A stretch of 42,166 nucleotides of DNA from Chloroflexota bacterium (GCA_013151955.1 JAADHH010000023.1:1-42166), one strand, 5' to 3'; positions 8,331-16,358 are shown, counted from the first letter of the stretch. Numbers and translations are program-made. The notes: generated by a model not told the origin, from the letters alone.

Positions 8331-8363
8331 GGGTATACCCCTATGTACACCCCTACCTTGTGC
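8321..8363. terminator. Hairpin between convergent genes
   Basis: Inverted repeat GCACA-GGTAGGGGT (8321-8334) against ACCCCTACCTTGTGC (8349-8363), one bulged base, with GGGGTATACCCC in its centre. It spans the stop of the Alg13-like gene and lies 18 nt from the stop of glnK. There is no T-run on either side, so a bidirectional terminator role is an inference from position and stability. Confidence 0.5.
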
Positions 8364-8381
8364 TTGCCTGCTACGTCTTAC

Positions 8382-8762
8382 TTACTGCCCGGCGCGGCGC
8401 TCGTCTATGTCTCCGGGGTAAGTGAGCGCCTTGCGTCCCCGTTCACCGGTGCGTATGCGGATCGTATCGTCCACCGGGTAAATGAAGATGACCCCGTCTC
8501 CGGTGTTTCCGGTCTGGGCAGCCTCCCGAATGGTCTCTACGGTCTTTTCCACGTTGTGGTCACTGAGCACGATGTTCACCTGAATCTTGGGCAAGAGGTC
8601 CACCCGATATGTGCCGGTACGTCCGGTCAGTTCAACGCCCCCCTGCCGGCCTTGACCACGAATTTCATGGATGTTCATGCCCAGAATGCCGATTTCACGT
8701 AGGGCATTCTTTACGTCGTTCAGTTTCTCTTCGCGAATGATGGCTTCGATTTTCTTGGTCAT
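8382..8762 (-). CDS. glnK: PII nitrogen regulatory protein
   Basis: 126 aa trimeric PII signal protein that senses ATP/ADP and 2-oxoglutarate and binds AmtB. Conserved parts: EAIIREEKLNDVKNAL, T-loop GRQGGVELTGRTGTYRVDLLPK, B-loop TGNTGDGVIFIYPV and C-loop IRIRTGERG. The T-loop tyrosine equivalent to Tyr51 of E. coli is present (Tyr52), so uridylylation is possible; no modifying enzyme lies in the window. It follows amtB by 19 nt, the usual partner, so glnK rather than glnB is the likely paralogue. The C-terminus is about 12 residues longer than in E. coli. Confidence 0.95.
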   Translation of the reverse strand: MTKKIEAIIREEKLNDVKNALREIGILGMNIHEIRGQGRQGGVELTGRTGTYRVDLLPKIQVNIVLSDHNVEKTVETIREAAQTGNTGDGVIFIYPVDDTIRIRTGERGRKALTYPGDIDERRAGQ

Positions 8763-8781
8763 TGAGATTCATCCTCCTGGC

Positions 8782-10005
8782 TTATACGTAAGCTCGCTCT
8801 CCGTGCATGCTGATGTCCAAACCGACCGCTTCCTCTTTCTCCGAAACGCGCAGGCCCATGACGGCATCCAGCACTTTGGCGAGGACGAACGTCACGCCAA
8901 AGGCGAAGGCAATAGAGGCCACGACCGAGACGATCTGGATTCCAAACTGCCCGGGGTTGCCGTAGAAGAGGCCATTTGCTCCGCTGCTGTTGACGGCGAC
9001 GGTGGCGAACAAACCTGTGGCCAGCGCGCCCCAGGTGCCGGCCATGCCGTGGCAGGCCCACACGTCGAGCGATTCATCCAGGCCGACCTTCTCGCGCAAC
9101 TGGATGGCGTAATAGCTGATCGGTGCGGCCACCGCGCCGATGACGATGGCGGCCAACGGGGTCACAAAACCGGAAGCCGGCGTGATGGCGACCAATCCGA
9201 CCACCGCGCCGGTGACGATGCCCAGCACACTCGGCTTATTGTCCCGCCAGCTCAAGAGCATCCAGACCAGAGTCGCGGCAGCAGCGGATGTGTTCGTGGT
9301 CATCAGCGCGTTGACGGCTATGCCGTTCGCGGCCAGGGCGCTGCCGGCGTTGAAGCCGAACCAGCCGACCCATAGCAAACCAGCACCCAGCACAGTGTAG
9401 GGGATATTGTGCGCCTCCATCGGCGATTTGCCGAACCCTTTTCGCGGCCCAATGGCCAGGGCAAAAGCCAGCGCAGAGAAGCCGGCCGTGATGTGTACGA
9501 CCGTGCCCCCCGCAAAGTCAAGTGTGCCGAGCTGTCGCAATATCCCGCCGACGCCCCACACCCAGTGGGCGACCGGATCGTAGACCAGGGTGGCCCACAG
9601 CAAAGTGAAGACCAGGAACGTCTTGAAGCGCACGCGCTCCACAAGTGCGCCGGTGATCAGGGCCGGCGTGATGATAGCAAACATCATTTGAAAGGTGGCA
9701 AAGGCCAGATGGGGAATGGTGGCGGCATAGTCAGGGTTGGGGGCGGCTCCCACACCGACCAAACCGAGAAAACCCAATCCTCCGATCAGTCCGTGGAAAT
9801 CGGAAGCAAAGGCCAGGCTATAGCCAAACAGCACCCACTGCACACTGATCAGCCCCATGATGATGAAGCTCAGATTCAGGGTGGACAGCGCGTTTTTCCG
9901 ACGCACCATGCCTCCGTAGAAAAAGGCCAGGGCCGGAGTCATCATCAGCACCAGTGCGGAGCAGATAAGCACCCAAGCCGTATCTCCAGGATTGATTGCA
10001 TTCAT
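8782..10005 (-). CDS. amtB: Ammonium transporter
   Basis: 407 aa, about 11 membrane helices. Both pore histidines are present, in VVHITAGFSALAF and DVWACHGMAGTWGAL; the signature DFAGGTVVH and the phenylalanine-gate area FATFQMMFAIITPAL are also seen. ATG 10005 is preceded by GAGAGGAG, whereas an in-frame Met at 10029 would swallow that RBS. Co-transcribed with glnK; PII should block the channel when nitrogen is plentiful (family knowledge). The promoter at 10125-10153 and a terminator-like leader hairpin precede it. Confidence 0.96.
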   Translation of the reverse strand: MNAINPGDTAWVLICSALVLMMTPALAFFYGGMVRRKNALSTLNLSFIIMGLISVQWVLFGYSLAFASDFHGLIGGLGFLGLVGVGAAPNPDYAATIPHLAFATFQMMFAIITPALITGALVERVRFKTFLVFTLLWATLVYDPVAHWVWGVGGILRQLGTLDFAGGTVVHITAGFSALAFALAIGPRKGFGKSPMEAHNIPYTVLGAGLLWVGWFGFNAGSALAANGIAVNALMTTNTSAAAATLVWMLLSWRDNKPSVLGIVTGAVVGLVAITPASGFVTPLAAIVIGAVAAPISYYAIQLREKVGLDESLDVWACHGMAGTWGALATGLFATVAVNSSGANGLFYGNPGQFGIQIVSVVASIAFAFGVTFVLAKVLDAVMGLRVSEKEEAVGLDISMHGERAYV

Positions 10006-10043
10006 GTTATTCTCCTCTCTACATAGCATTCAACTTGTTCATT

Positions 10044-10085
10044 CAAAACAAATGCCCCCTCACGACTAGCGTCGTAAAGGGGGCA
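10044..10085 (-). terminator. Terminator-like hairpin in the amtB leader
   Basis: Minus strand: stem TGCCCCCT…AGGGGGCA and inner stem ACGAC…GTCGT with a GCTA loop (10085-10053), then TTTGTTTTG. It lies about 33 nt after the predicted start of transcription and 48 nt before the amtB ATG. Its form is that of an intrinsic terminator inside the transcript, suggesting attenuation. No leader peptide or known riboswitch was recognised. Confidence 0.72.
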
Positions 10086-10124
10086 ACTCTGCCAAACTAC
10101 AGACAATCCACAGTCCTGCAAAAA

Positions 10125-10153
10125 ACTATATCACAGAATACGCGGATTGTCTA
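10125..10153 (-). promoter_or_regulatory. amtB-glnK promoter
   Basis: Minus-strand TAGACA (10153-10148), 17-bp spacer, TATAGT (10130-10125). One mismatch from consensus in each box. It predicts a leader of about 113 nt containing the hairpin at 10053-10085. Confidence 0.75.
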
Positions 10154-10183
10154 TGGGCATAGTGCATAAAAGTTTGGGGGCCA

Positions 10184-10216
10184 AGAAGTTCAACGTCTCG
10201 GAGAAGTTGAACTTCT
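10184..10216. repeat. Family B palindrome, copy 1
   Basis: AGAAGTTCAACGTCT, CGG, then AGAAGTTGAACTTCT: an inverted repeat of 15-bp arms with one mismatch. The same palindrome occurs at 16201-16233 (perfect) and 20958-20990. Here it abuts family A copy 3 upstream of amtB. Confidence 0.75.
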
Positions 10217-10372
10217 ACGCTTATTTTCAAAGCAGTGCCCATGGGCGGTTGCGCGCCACCAAGGGATGAAAATGGCGGGGCGTGAAACGTGAAGACGCGA
10301 AACGTATTGCGTATTGCGTATTGCGTCTTACGCATCACGTTTTACGTTTTACGTTTTACCTGACACGTTATC
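10217..10372 (-). repeat. Family A intergenic repeat, copy 3 (inverted)
   Basis: Reverse orientation of the module: TTATTTTCAAAGCAGTGCCC, GCGCGCCACCAAGG, GATGAAAATGGCG, CGTGAAACGTGAAGACG, three ATTGCGT units, GCGTCTTACGCATCACG and ACGTTTTACCTGACACG. It ends within 2 nt of the pucR stop codon. It lies between pucR and the amtB promoter, so pucR's mRNA would read into it. Confidence 0.8.
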
Positions 10373-10373
10373 T

Positions 10374-11987
10374 TCAGAGCAGGTAAGAGAGCCGCAGCGC
10401 AATTTGCAGGGCGAGACGAGTCTCCGCTTCGTCCAAATCCATACCGGATATCTCGCCAACGCGTTTCAGTCGATAGATCAACGTGTTGCGATGGACGTGC
10501 AGCGCTTTGGCCGCTTGGCTGATATTTCCGTGGTACCGAAGATAGGTTTCGAGGGAGGGAAGCAGTTCCGTGCCATGTTTCTGATCGTACTGCGCCAGCG
10601 GCCCCAGCGTTGCACGATAGAATCCGTATGCTTCTTGCGAGCCGCGCAAGTCGTACAACAGTCGATACATGGCCACATCGTTCGCGGTCAGGACTCCACC
10701 GGCCGAGGAGAACAATCGCCGGCCCCAGTCAAGCGACTCCTCGGCCTGACGGAGCGCACTGTAGAGACCCTCCACCCCGACCTGGCTGCGACCGATGCCG
10801 CAGAACAGGGGCGTGGTCATGTGATGAGTCGCGGTGTTTCGTGTCTCTTCGGCCAACTGCCGGATCGCCGTGACACCGGGAGCCTCCGGCGAATGGCCCA
10901 GAAGAATCAGGCGGTTGCTCACACACCCAGACAGCATGTTCCACCCCTTCTCCTCTGCACAACGCAGGGCGATTTGTTCCACAGACTGCCATTGCGGGCC
11001 GGTGGAGTGGTCACTCACCGTGGTGGCAAAAACGATTGCCCATTGCTCCTCTTCCAAGGCGTAGTCCAGCAAACGAGCCAACCGGAAGATGGTTCCTTGT
11101 GCGTTGCGGGATCGTGCCGCCAGTTGGCGGATGAATTCTTCCCGAACGTTCGAGCGGGCCAGCACCGCGGAACGCTCTTCCTCCAACCGCTGGGACCAGG
11201 CCAGAGCGGCCTGACTGACTGCGAGTTGCGAGAATTCATCCAATGCGGGACGCTTGTCGGCCAGAGCGATAGCCGTTACAATGTGGTGACCGACAGTCAC
11301 GGGCGCTTGCCAACCGGCCCAGTCCTTTATGCCGGCAATCTGGCTGTGGACTGGTTCAAGAGAGTGGGCAGCCTTCAACGAGGCGATGCCATCAGCCGCC
11401 CAGCGCCGGATTCTTCTCTCTGGGTACCGCGCACGGCCCTCCGGCGGCGAAATGCAGACCTTCTTGTGTTGATCTTGGAGGATCGCTGCATGACCGGTCA
11501 GTTGGGTGAGGGCAGCAAGGAACGCTTCCGGTCCCGGGCACGTTTCACAGACCGCTGAAAGGTGTTGGGCCAACTCCTGAGCCCGCACCGACTGTTGGGA
11601 ACCCGTCTGAGTAATCAGCCGCTGTATGGCCTGGGCGGCCTGCGCGTCATTCGACCCGTCAGGCAATTGCAGCAGAGGTAAATGAGACTTCGTAGCAAGC
11701 GCGACAGCTTCTTCGCCGGCTGTGCCCTCATAGGCGATGCCGGCAATGCCCAGGCCAACCATATCGGCGATCATGCGGCCAAATGTGAACTCGTTGTCCA
11801 GGCGTTGGATCGTCTGCAGGGAGAGGATGACCAGTTCCCCTCCGTGAAGGGATCCGAAGAAGGGAGGGGTAGACGCCATTGCCTGGGCCCACGACACCCT
11901 CTTTTCCAACTGACCTTGCCCGACGATCACCTTGGTGCCGAGCGGAAGAGCCAGGCGCAACGCCTGTCTGACGGTTGTTTGCCACAC
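10374..11987 (-). CDS. PucR-family transcriptional regulator
   Basis: 537 aa. N-terminal PucR sensor domain (residues about 3-120, TVRQALRLALPLGTKVIVG…), a central GGDEF-like CdaR region (about 280-420) and a C-terminal PucR-type helix-turn-helix (YLRYHGNISQAAKALHVHRNTLIYRLKRVGEI, near 480-515). Such proteins usually activate purine, GABA or other nitrogen-compound catabolism; the target here is unknown. Its position beside amtB-glnK suggests a nitrogen link (inference). I chose GTG 11987, with GGAGGT 8 nt upstream; the alternative TTG at 12026 lies inside the -10 box. Confidence 0.9.
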   Translation of the reverse strand: MWQTTVRQALRLALPLGTKVIVGQGQLEKRVSWAQAMASTPPFFGSLHGGELVILSLQTIQRLDNEFTFGRMIADMVGLGIAGIAYEGTAGEEAVALATKSHLPLLQLPDGSNDAQAAQAIQRLITQTGSQQSVRAQELAQHLSAVCETCPGPEAFLAALTQLTGHAAILQDQHKKVCISPPEGRARYPERRIRRWAADGIASLKAAHSLEPVHSQIAGIKDWAGWQAPVTVGHHIVTAIALADKRPALDEFSQLAVSQAALAWSQRLEEERSAVLARSNVREEFIRQLAARSRNAQGTIFRLARLLDYALEEEQWAIVFATTVSDHSTGPQWQSVEQIALRCAEEKGWNMLSGCVSNRLILLGHSPEAPGVTAIRQLAEETRNTATHHMTTPLFCGIGRSQVGVEGLYSALRQAEESLDWGRRLFSSAGGVLTANDVAMYRLLYDLRGSQEAYGFYRATLGPLAQYDQKHGTELLPSLETYLRYHGNISQAAKALHVHRNTLIYRLKRVGEISGMDLDEAETRLALQIALRLSYLL

Positions 11988-12025
11988 AAAAAATGACCTC
12001 CACGGCTCATAGTGCTGGGTGGCCA

Positions 12026-12054
12026 ATTATACCATCATGACTCAAAAGGGGCAA
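12026..12054 (-). promoter_or_regulatory. Promoter of the PucR-family gene
   Basis: Minus-strand TTGCCC (12054-12049), 17-bp spacer, TATAAT (12031-12026). The -35 overlaps the stem of the terminator that ends the upstream transcription unit, leaving about 32 nt of leader before GTG 11987. Confidence 0.78.
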
Positions 12055-12075
12055 CCCTTGTGGGCTGCCCCTTTT
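12044..12075 (-). terminator. Intrinsic terminator after the cytochrome lipoprotein gene
   Basis: AAAAGGGGCA (12044-12053) pairs with TGCCCCTTTT (12066-12075); an inner CCC/GGG extends the stem. On the minus strand the stem ends in TTTT. It lies 36 nt past the stop of the gene at 12112-12714 and separates it from pucR. Confidence 0.85.
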
Positions 12076-12111
12076 CGCAGATACCAGGTTGCCGGTTTTC
12101 CGGCAGTTGGT

Positions 12112-12714
12112 TCAGTTATTCGGTGCGCCGGCTGCTACCCAATCTTCGATTGTGGCGATCTGCTCGTCGGATAGGAAGGGGGGACCATCGAAAGGCATCC
12201 GCGGAGTGGCAATGCCCTTGATGCGCCGGATCAGGGGACTCTCGTCCGCATTCCCCGCCAGGACGACCGGCCGGTATGTGCCGCCGGCCATAACATCCTC
12301 GTACCTATCGAGCCGCAGCCCGCGCGGAGGATTGTCACCACTGTGACACTTGATACAACGGGCCGCAAAGATGGGCTGTACGTCTGCCTCAAAGCTGGGC
12401 GTGCCCGCCTGTGGTTCCATGTCCCCGGTTGCCGGTGGGGGCTGCGTCGGTGCTACGGTCGGGCTGGCCGCCGGCATCGGCGTGATCGTCGGGGGCACCG
12501 GCGTGGCCGTCGCCGGCAGTGCGAGCGTAGGCTCGATCACCGCCGGCGTAGCAGCACGCACTTGAGCCGGTTGCGTAGGTTCGGCACGTGCGTTGGATGG
12601 GCTGCCGGAGGCTCCGCATCCGGCCAGAGCCAGGGAGAGTCCGGCCAGCAACCCACCCATCCACAAGAGCCGTGTCCGTGGCGCGTTCTGTGCGCCGGAG
12701 AAACGTTGGCTCAT
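12112..12714 (-). CDS. c-type cytochrome lipoprotein
   Basis: 200 aa. Lipoprotein signal with lipobox LALAGC (Cys33), then a Pro/Thr/Ala-rich linker (about residues 36-105) and a single heme-c motif CIKCH (120-124) in a planctomycete-type cytochrome c fold. RMPFDGPPFLSDEQ follows and could give the distal Met ligand; it ends IATIEDWVAAGAPNN, typical of this family. It should sit on the outer face of the membrane. It follows the LPXTG-type surface protein gene by 7 nt, so the two probably form one operon and may act together, perhaps in extracellular electron transfer (inference). Confidence 0.88.
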   Translation of the reverse strand: MSQRFSGAQNAPRTRLLWMGGLLAGLSLALAGCGASGSPSNARAEPTQPAQVRAATPAVIEPTLALPATATPVPPTITPMPAASPTVAPTQPPPATGDMEPQAGTPSFEADVQPIFAARCIKCHSGDNPPRGLRLDRYEDVMAGGTYRPVVLAGNADESPLIRRIKGIATPRMPFDGPPFLSDEQIATIEDWVAAGAPNN

Positions 12715-12721
12715 GTTGTAG

Positions 12722-14335
12722 TTACCTCACAACCGTTTGCCGGCGGAGGGCGATCCCCGCACCAAGCAACATCAGCCCGGCGATTACGGCCAGCAGGGCA
12801 ATGCTCGGTAAGTTGCTTTCGCCACCGGTGGTGGGCAACATACCCGGCGCCGGCGCTGCGCTGGCTGCCGCAGATACCTCTGGGAAGCCGTTCACTTCGT
12901 CGTTGTGGAACCAGATAAACTCGTTCGAAGCGTGCATCGCCCCGGCGGAGTCGAAGTTGCCATTTGTCACGCTCCACTGGCTGCCATCCCACTTTACCTC
13001 GGTGGCGAAGACCGGCGCAATGCCGAAGTCTCCACCGGCCATGGGCGGCTTGGGTTTGCCGGGATAGCCGTAGAAGACGACCGGCTCGTCCTGCTCAAAC
13101 GTCCCTTTGGCGACCGGAATAGGCGGCACGGACTGCTGCAGGCCACTCTTGTTTACGGCACTCTCGAAGAAATCGCGGAAGAGGTCCTCCGCCTTCGCCT
13201 GATCGATGGCGTCGCCGGCGAAGAGCCGGGCGCTGTTGATCGCGCCCATGATGACGGCCACGTTGTCGATGGTGTAGGTGTTCTGGCTGGAGAATGTGCC
13301 ACTGGCGGCGTCGAATTCGCCGGCCAGGCTGTTGAATGCACGCACGGCGGCGTCGAGATACTTGCTGTCGCCGCTGACGCGATAGGCCTCGATGAGACCG
13401 CGAACGGCGAAAGCCTTGTTCGTGGCCGTGTCTTGGCTGGCATTGATGAGCATGTCGGCATGGCTCTTGATCAGGCCAATGGCCTGGGCCTGGTTGTCGG
13501 CGTTGGTCGTATTTGCCGCGTACCAGGTCAGGCTCTGGATGGCCAGCGAGAATTCCTCGGTGTCGGCCGGCTTGCGTGAGGCTATGGCCCCAAAGAGCAT
13601 GTCCGCCGCGCCCAGGAACATCCCCGAAGCGGCCGGATCGGTGTAGCGATTGGTCGTGCTATGCGGCACCGCCGAAGCACCCAGCAGTCCGCCCAAGTCG
13701 CTGAACGCCGTCAGCATGACCCACTGGCCGGCCCAATCCACCGTGCCGTCGCTGTTGGCGATGAGGCCCTGGTCGTTCTTGAGCATTTGCAGCGCGTATT
13801 GCGCTTGCATCTTGGATTCGGCATTGAGAGCAAGGCCCACAAAACGCCACTGCGCGCCGAAATTGTCTGTGACTTTGCCGAAGTGACCGTCCACGTGGAA
13901 CTGTTTGGCCCACTCCGACTCCTTGATGATTGTCCAACCCAAAGCCCGGCTGGTTACGGTCTTGTCGAAGCTGGCCGGGTCCCAGCGCTGCGTGCCAAAG
14001 TCGTTCACGTCAATCATCTGGGTGTAGTGCGGGTCGCCGCTGGCGTAGACCGACTTGAGCAAGGCCGCGTTTGTGGGCGGCATGGCCGTGTCGCCATCGG
14101 TGGGGTCCGCATCGGCCATCTTGACCATCTGCTGCATCATGCTCATCTCGGGCATGAACGTGTCCCCCAGACCCGAGCGAAAAACGAGGTTGCCCAGGTT
14201 GTAGCGAGAGTACCAATATCCTTCTTCTTCCGCGGCAGTGGCATCGAACTTCGGTCCTTGCGCAGCCGCAAGGGGCGTAAGAACCATGCTCAGGACGACG
14301 AGCATACTAAACAAGTAACCAAATCTACGTAACAT
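12722..14335 (-). CDS. Secreted surface protein with LPXTG-like sorting tail
   Basis: 537 aa, function unknown. N-terminal Sec signal (MLRRFGYLFSMLVVLSMVLTPLAAAQG), then a largely helical, Ala-rich body with repeated pattern such as AVRGLIEAYRVSGDSKYLDAAV (about 320-350) that recalls alpha/alpha-barrel or TPR-like proteins. The C-terminus has LPTTG (500-504), a hydrophobic helix and a basic tail RRQTVVR: the layout of a sortase substrate. ATG 14335 is chosen for its RBS AAGGAGAGG; an upstream Met at 14395 would disrupt the signal. No sortase is in the window. A cytochrome lipoprotein gene follows 7 nt downstream. Confidence 0.8.
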   Translation of the reverse strand: MLRRFGYLFSMLVVLSMVLTPLAAAQGPKFDATAAEEEGYWYSRYNLGNLVFRSGLGDTFMPEMSMMQQMVKMADADPTDGDTAMPPTNAALLKSVYASGDPHYTQMIDVNDFGTQRWDPASFDKTVTSRALGWTIIKESEWAKQFHVDGHFGKVTDNFGAQWRFVGLALNAESKMQAQYALQMLKNDQGLIANSDGTVDWAGQWVMLTAFSDLGGLLGASAVPHSTTNRYTDPAASGMFLGAADMLFGAIASRKPADTEEFSLAIQSLTWYAANTTNADNQAQAIGLIKSHADMLINASQDTATNKAFAVRGLIEAYRVSGDSKYLDAAVRAFNSLAGEFDAASGTFSSQNTYTIDNVAVIMGAINSARLFAGDAIDQAKAEDLFRDFFESAVNKSGLQQSVPPIPVAKGTFEQDEPVVFYGYPGKPKPPMAGGDFGIAPVFATEVKWDGSQWSVTNGNFDSAGAMHASNEFIWFHNDEVNGFPEVSAAASAAPAPGMLPTTGGESNLPSIALLAVIAGLMLLGAGIALRRQTVVR

Positions 14336-14398
14336 TTGTTTCCTCTCCTTACTTTGTAAGTTCACGTCTCTACTCGATAAGTGTTTTGCCTTCAATGG

Positions 14399-14541
14399 CA
14401 GGAGTTACGCGGTCAAGGTGACCGGCACTTCAGAATCGTGTCTGGAGCACTTGTTTTGGCTGTAAAGCCGGCATCGCTGGTCTCTCAACGGTATTGAGGA
14501 AGTGCCGGTCACCTGGTTCTGCTCTCACTGCGTAAGTCCTG
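14399..14541. mobile_element. MITE-like element with CAGGA(C/G)TTACGC termini
   Basis: 143 bp. The outer ends CAGGAGTTACGC (14399-14410) and GCGTAAGTCCTG (14530-14541) are inverted with one mismatch, and an inner 15-bp perfect inverted repeat GGTGACCGGCACTTC lies at 14417-14431 and 14499-14513. No ORF. The interval between the LPXTG gene and the thioredoxin reductase gene consists mostly of this element. Termini of this form occur in transposase-linked MITEs (recalled, not checked). Confidence 0.75.
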
Positions 14542-14605
14542 TCAGTAAACAACTTGTCCTGCGTTGCACTTTTCGCATCACCTCCCCTTTGTATGTGTGC
14601 GGTAA

Positions 14606-15799
14606 TTAGCCGAGCGACTTGAGGTAATCGCGGATCATTAGCGCGGTGGTGGCACCTTCGCCGGCAGCGGACGCGGCCTGCTTGGTGCTCCCCGCGCGTA
14701 CGTCACCGGCGGCGAAAACGCCGGGCACGGTCGTCATCAACGTTTTGTCGGTAAGCAAGAACCCGTAGCGGTCGCGGTCGAACGTATCGGGCAGAAAAGC
14801 GGTGTTCGGCGACATGCCGATGAAGACGAATAGGCCGTCGGGGTGCCACTCGTGGGTCTGACCCGTGGCGCGGTCTTCCACGACTACGCCGGCCAGTTTG
14901 CCATTTTCCACCTTGCACTCCCGCACGGCGTGATTGGTGATCACTTCCATGTCGTCCCGGCCGGCAACCTTTTCCTGCAAAATTGCACTGGCCCGTACCT
15001 CCGGCAAGAACTCGACAATCGTCACCTTTTTGGCAAAGCGGGTGAGGAACAAACCCTCTTCGAACCCGCTGTTTCCCCCTCCGACGACCAGGACTTCTTT
15101 GTCCTTGTAGAACGCGCCATCACACGTGGCGCAGAAGTGGATGTTCGTGCCGATCAGTTCGTCTTCCCCCGGGATGCCCAGCCGCCGGTAGCGGCTGCCG
15201 GTGGCGAGTAGGACCGTTTTTGCGCCGTATTCCGCGCCGCCGGCCGTTTTCACGCAGAGGTATTGGCCCTCGCGAGTGATGTCGACGACGTCCTGCGCCT
15301 GCAACAGTTCTACGCCGAATCGCCGTGCTTGATTGCTCAGCCGGCGGGCGAAGTCCGCGCCGCTGATGCCCTCGTCGAAGCCAGGGAAATTATCGAGCAC
15401 CTGGGTCACGGCAGCCTGCCCGCCCAACGCCGACCGTTCGATCACCAGTGTGTCGAGCGATTCGCGGCTGGTGTAGATCGCGGCGGTCAGGCCGGCCGGC
15501 CCGCCACCGACGATGATCACGTCATAGAAACTGCGAGTCGCCTTGGTGTGCAGTCCGAGCTTGTCGGCCAGCTCGGCGTTCGAGGGTTCGACCAGAAGGC
15601 CTCCGTCGGGAAACACGATCGTGGGCACGATGCGCTTGCCCTGATTAATCTCCTCGACGTAGGCCATCGCTTCAGAGTCCTGTTCGATGTCCACCCAATT
15701 GTACTGCAAGCGATGCTCGCCCAGGAACTGTTTGGCACGTTTGCAATCAGGGCACCATGAGGTACCGTAAACAACAATGGGGCCGTTCTTGTCTGGCAT
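14606..15799 (-). CDS. Glutaredoxin (mycoredoxin-like)–thioredoxin reductase fusion
   Basis: 397 aa. Residues 1-83 are a glutaredoxin/mycoredoxin-like domain with YGTSWCPDCKRAK, a WVDIEQD segment and the cis-Pro turn IVPTIVF. Residues about 90-397 are a complete FAD/NADPH thioredoxin reductase: FAD motif VIIVGGGPAGLTAA, redox pair CATC, NADPH motif VVGGGNSGFEEG and C-terminal GVFAAGDVRAG. The reductase may reduce its own fused redoxin or an external partner (inference). RBS GGAGAGGAG precedes ATG 15799, and a 129-bp MITE sits 23 nt upstream of that ATG, close to any promoter. Confidence 0.93.
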   Translation of the reverse strand: MPDKNGPIVVYGTSWCPDCKRAKQFLGEHRLQYNWVDIEQDSEAMAYVEEINQGKRIVPTIVFPDGGLLVEPSNAELADKLGLHTKATRSFYDVIIVGGGPAGLTAAIYTSRESLDTLVIERSALGGQAAVTQVLDNFPGFDEGISGADFARRLSNQARRFGVELLQAQDVVDITREGQYLCVKTAGGAEYGAKTVLLATGSRYRRLGIPGEDELIGTNIHFCATCDGAFYKDKEVLVVGGGNSGFEEGLFLTRFAKKVTIVEFLPEVRASAILQEKVAGRDDMEVITNHAVRECKVENGKLAGVVVEDRATGQTHEWHPDGLFVFIGMSPNTAFLPDTFDRDRYGFLLTDKTLMTTVPGVFAAGDVRAGSTKQAASAAGEGATTALMIRDYLKSLG

Positions 15800-15814
15800 G
15801 GTTCTCCTCTCCTA

Positions 15815-15959
15815 CCATTTTGGTTACTGCTCAGGCAGCCAGCGAGAATAGCCTCAGCAGTGATCGGTGGCCCCCAGCCCCCCAATCTTGGGGGGAACAG
15901 ATCGATTTTCCCCCAAAATTGGGGGGTAGGGGGGCCTGCCTGAGCAGTAACCCATTTTG
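15815..15959. mobile_element. 129-bp MITE with 16-bp TIRs and 8-bp target duplication
   Basis: Perfect TIRs GTTACTGCTCAGGCAG (15823-15838) and CTGCCTGAGCAGTAAC (15936-15951), flanked on both sides by CCATTTTG (15815-15822 and 15952-15959), an exact 8-bp target duplication. The interior is a C/G-run hairpin core (CCCCCCAATCTTGGGGGG and CCCCCAAAATTGGGGGG) and no ORF. The intact ends and duplication suggest a fairly recent insertion. A similar core lies at 27339-27459 and a similar end at 42026-42040. Confidence 0.9.
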
Positions 15960-16034
15960 TATTGAGGTTGTAACTGGGGTAGGGCTATAGCTGCCCTACA
16001 GCATCATAGATGATCTTGTGCGAGGGTTTCTTAC

Positions 16035-16355
16035 CCGTTATGAAAATGACGTGTCAGGTGTCAGGTAAAACGTAAAACGTGATGCGTAAGACGCAATACG
16101 TTTCACGTCCCGCCATTTTCATCCTTGGTGGCGCGCAATCGCTCATGGGCACTGCTTTGAAAATAGTCGCCAGTCGTCAGATACCGGCCACACGATGCTT
16201 AGAAGTTCAACTTCTCGGAGAAGTTGAACTTCTCGGCCCAATGCGTGTTTCGTCGCCCACCGCTCGACGCTCGACGCTCCACGCTCCGCCATTTTCATCC
16301 TTGGTGGCGCGTGCAACCGCGCTCGTGGGCGCGACCCGCTCAGCTCTTCGAGGTC
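16035..16355 (+). repeat. Family A repeat, copy 4 (with a partial second unit)
   Basis: 16035-16166 holds GAAAATGACGTGTCAGGTGTCA, GTGATGCGTAAGACGCAATACG, CGCCATTTTCATCCTTGGTGG and GGGCACTGCTTTGAAAATA in the usual order. After a family B palindrome, CGCCATTTTCATCCTTGGTGG recurs near 16285-16310. It fills most of the gap between the SRAP gene end and the MITE; a small GTAGGGC/GCCCTAC hairpin lies at 15979-15999. Confidence 0.75.
16201..16233. repeat. Family B palindrome, copy 2 (perfect)
   Basis: AGAAGTTCAACTTCT, CGG, AGAAGTTGAACTTCT: perfect 15-bp arms with a 3-bp centre, embedded in family A copy 4. Confidence 0.8.
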
Positions 16356-16358
16356 TTG

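Noticed and set aside
8343-8702. 119-codon plus-strand frame opposite glnK
   Set aside because: Shadow of glnK; no RBS.
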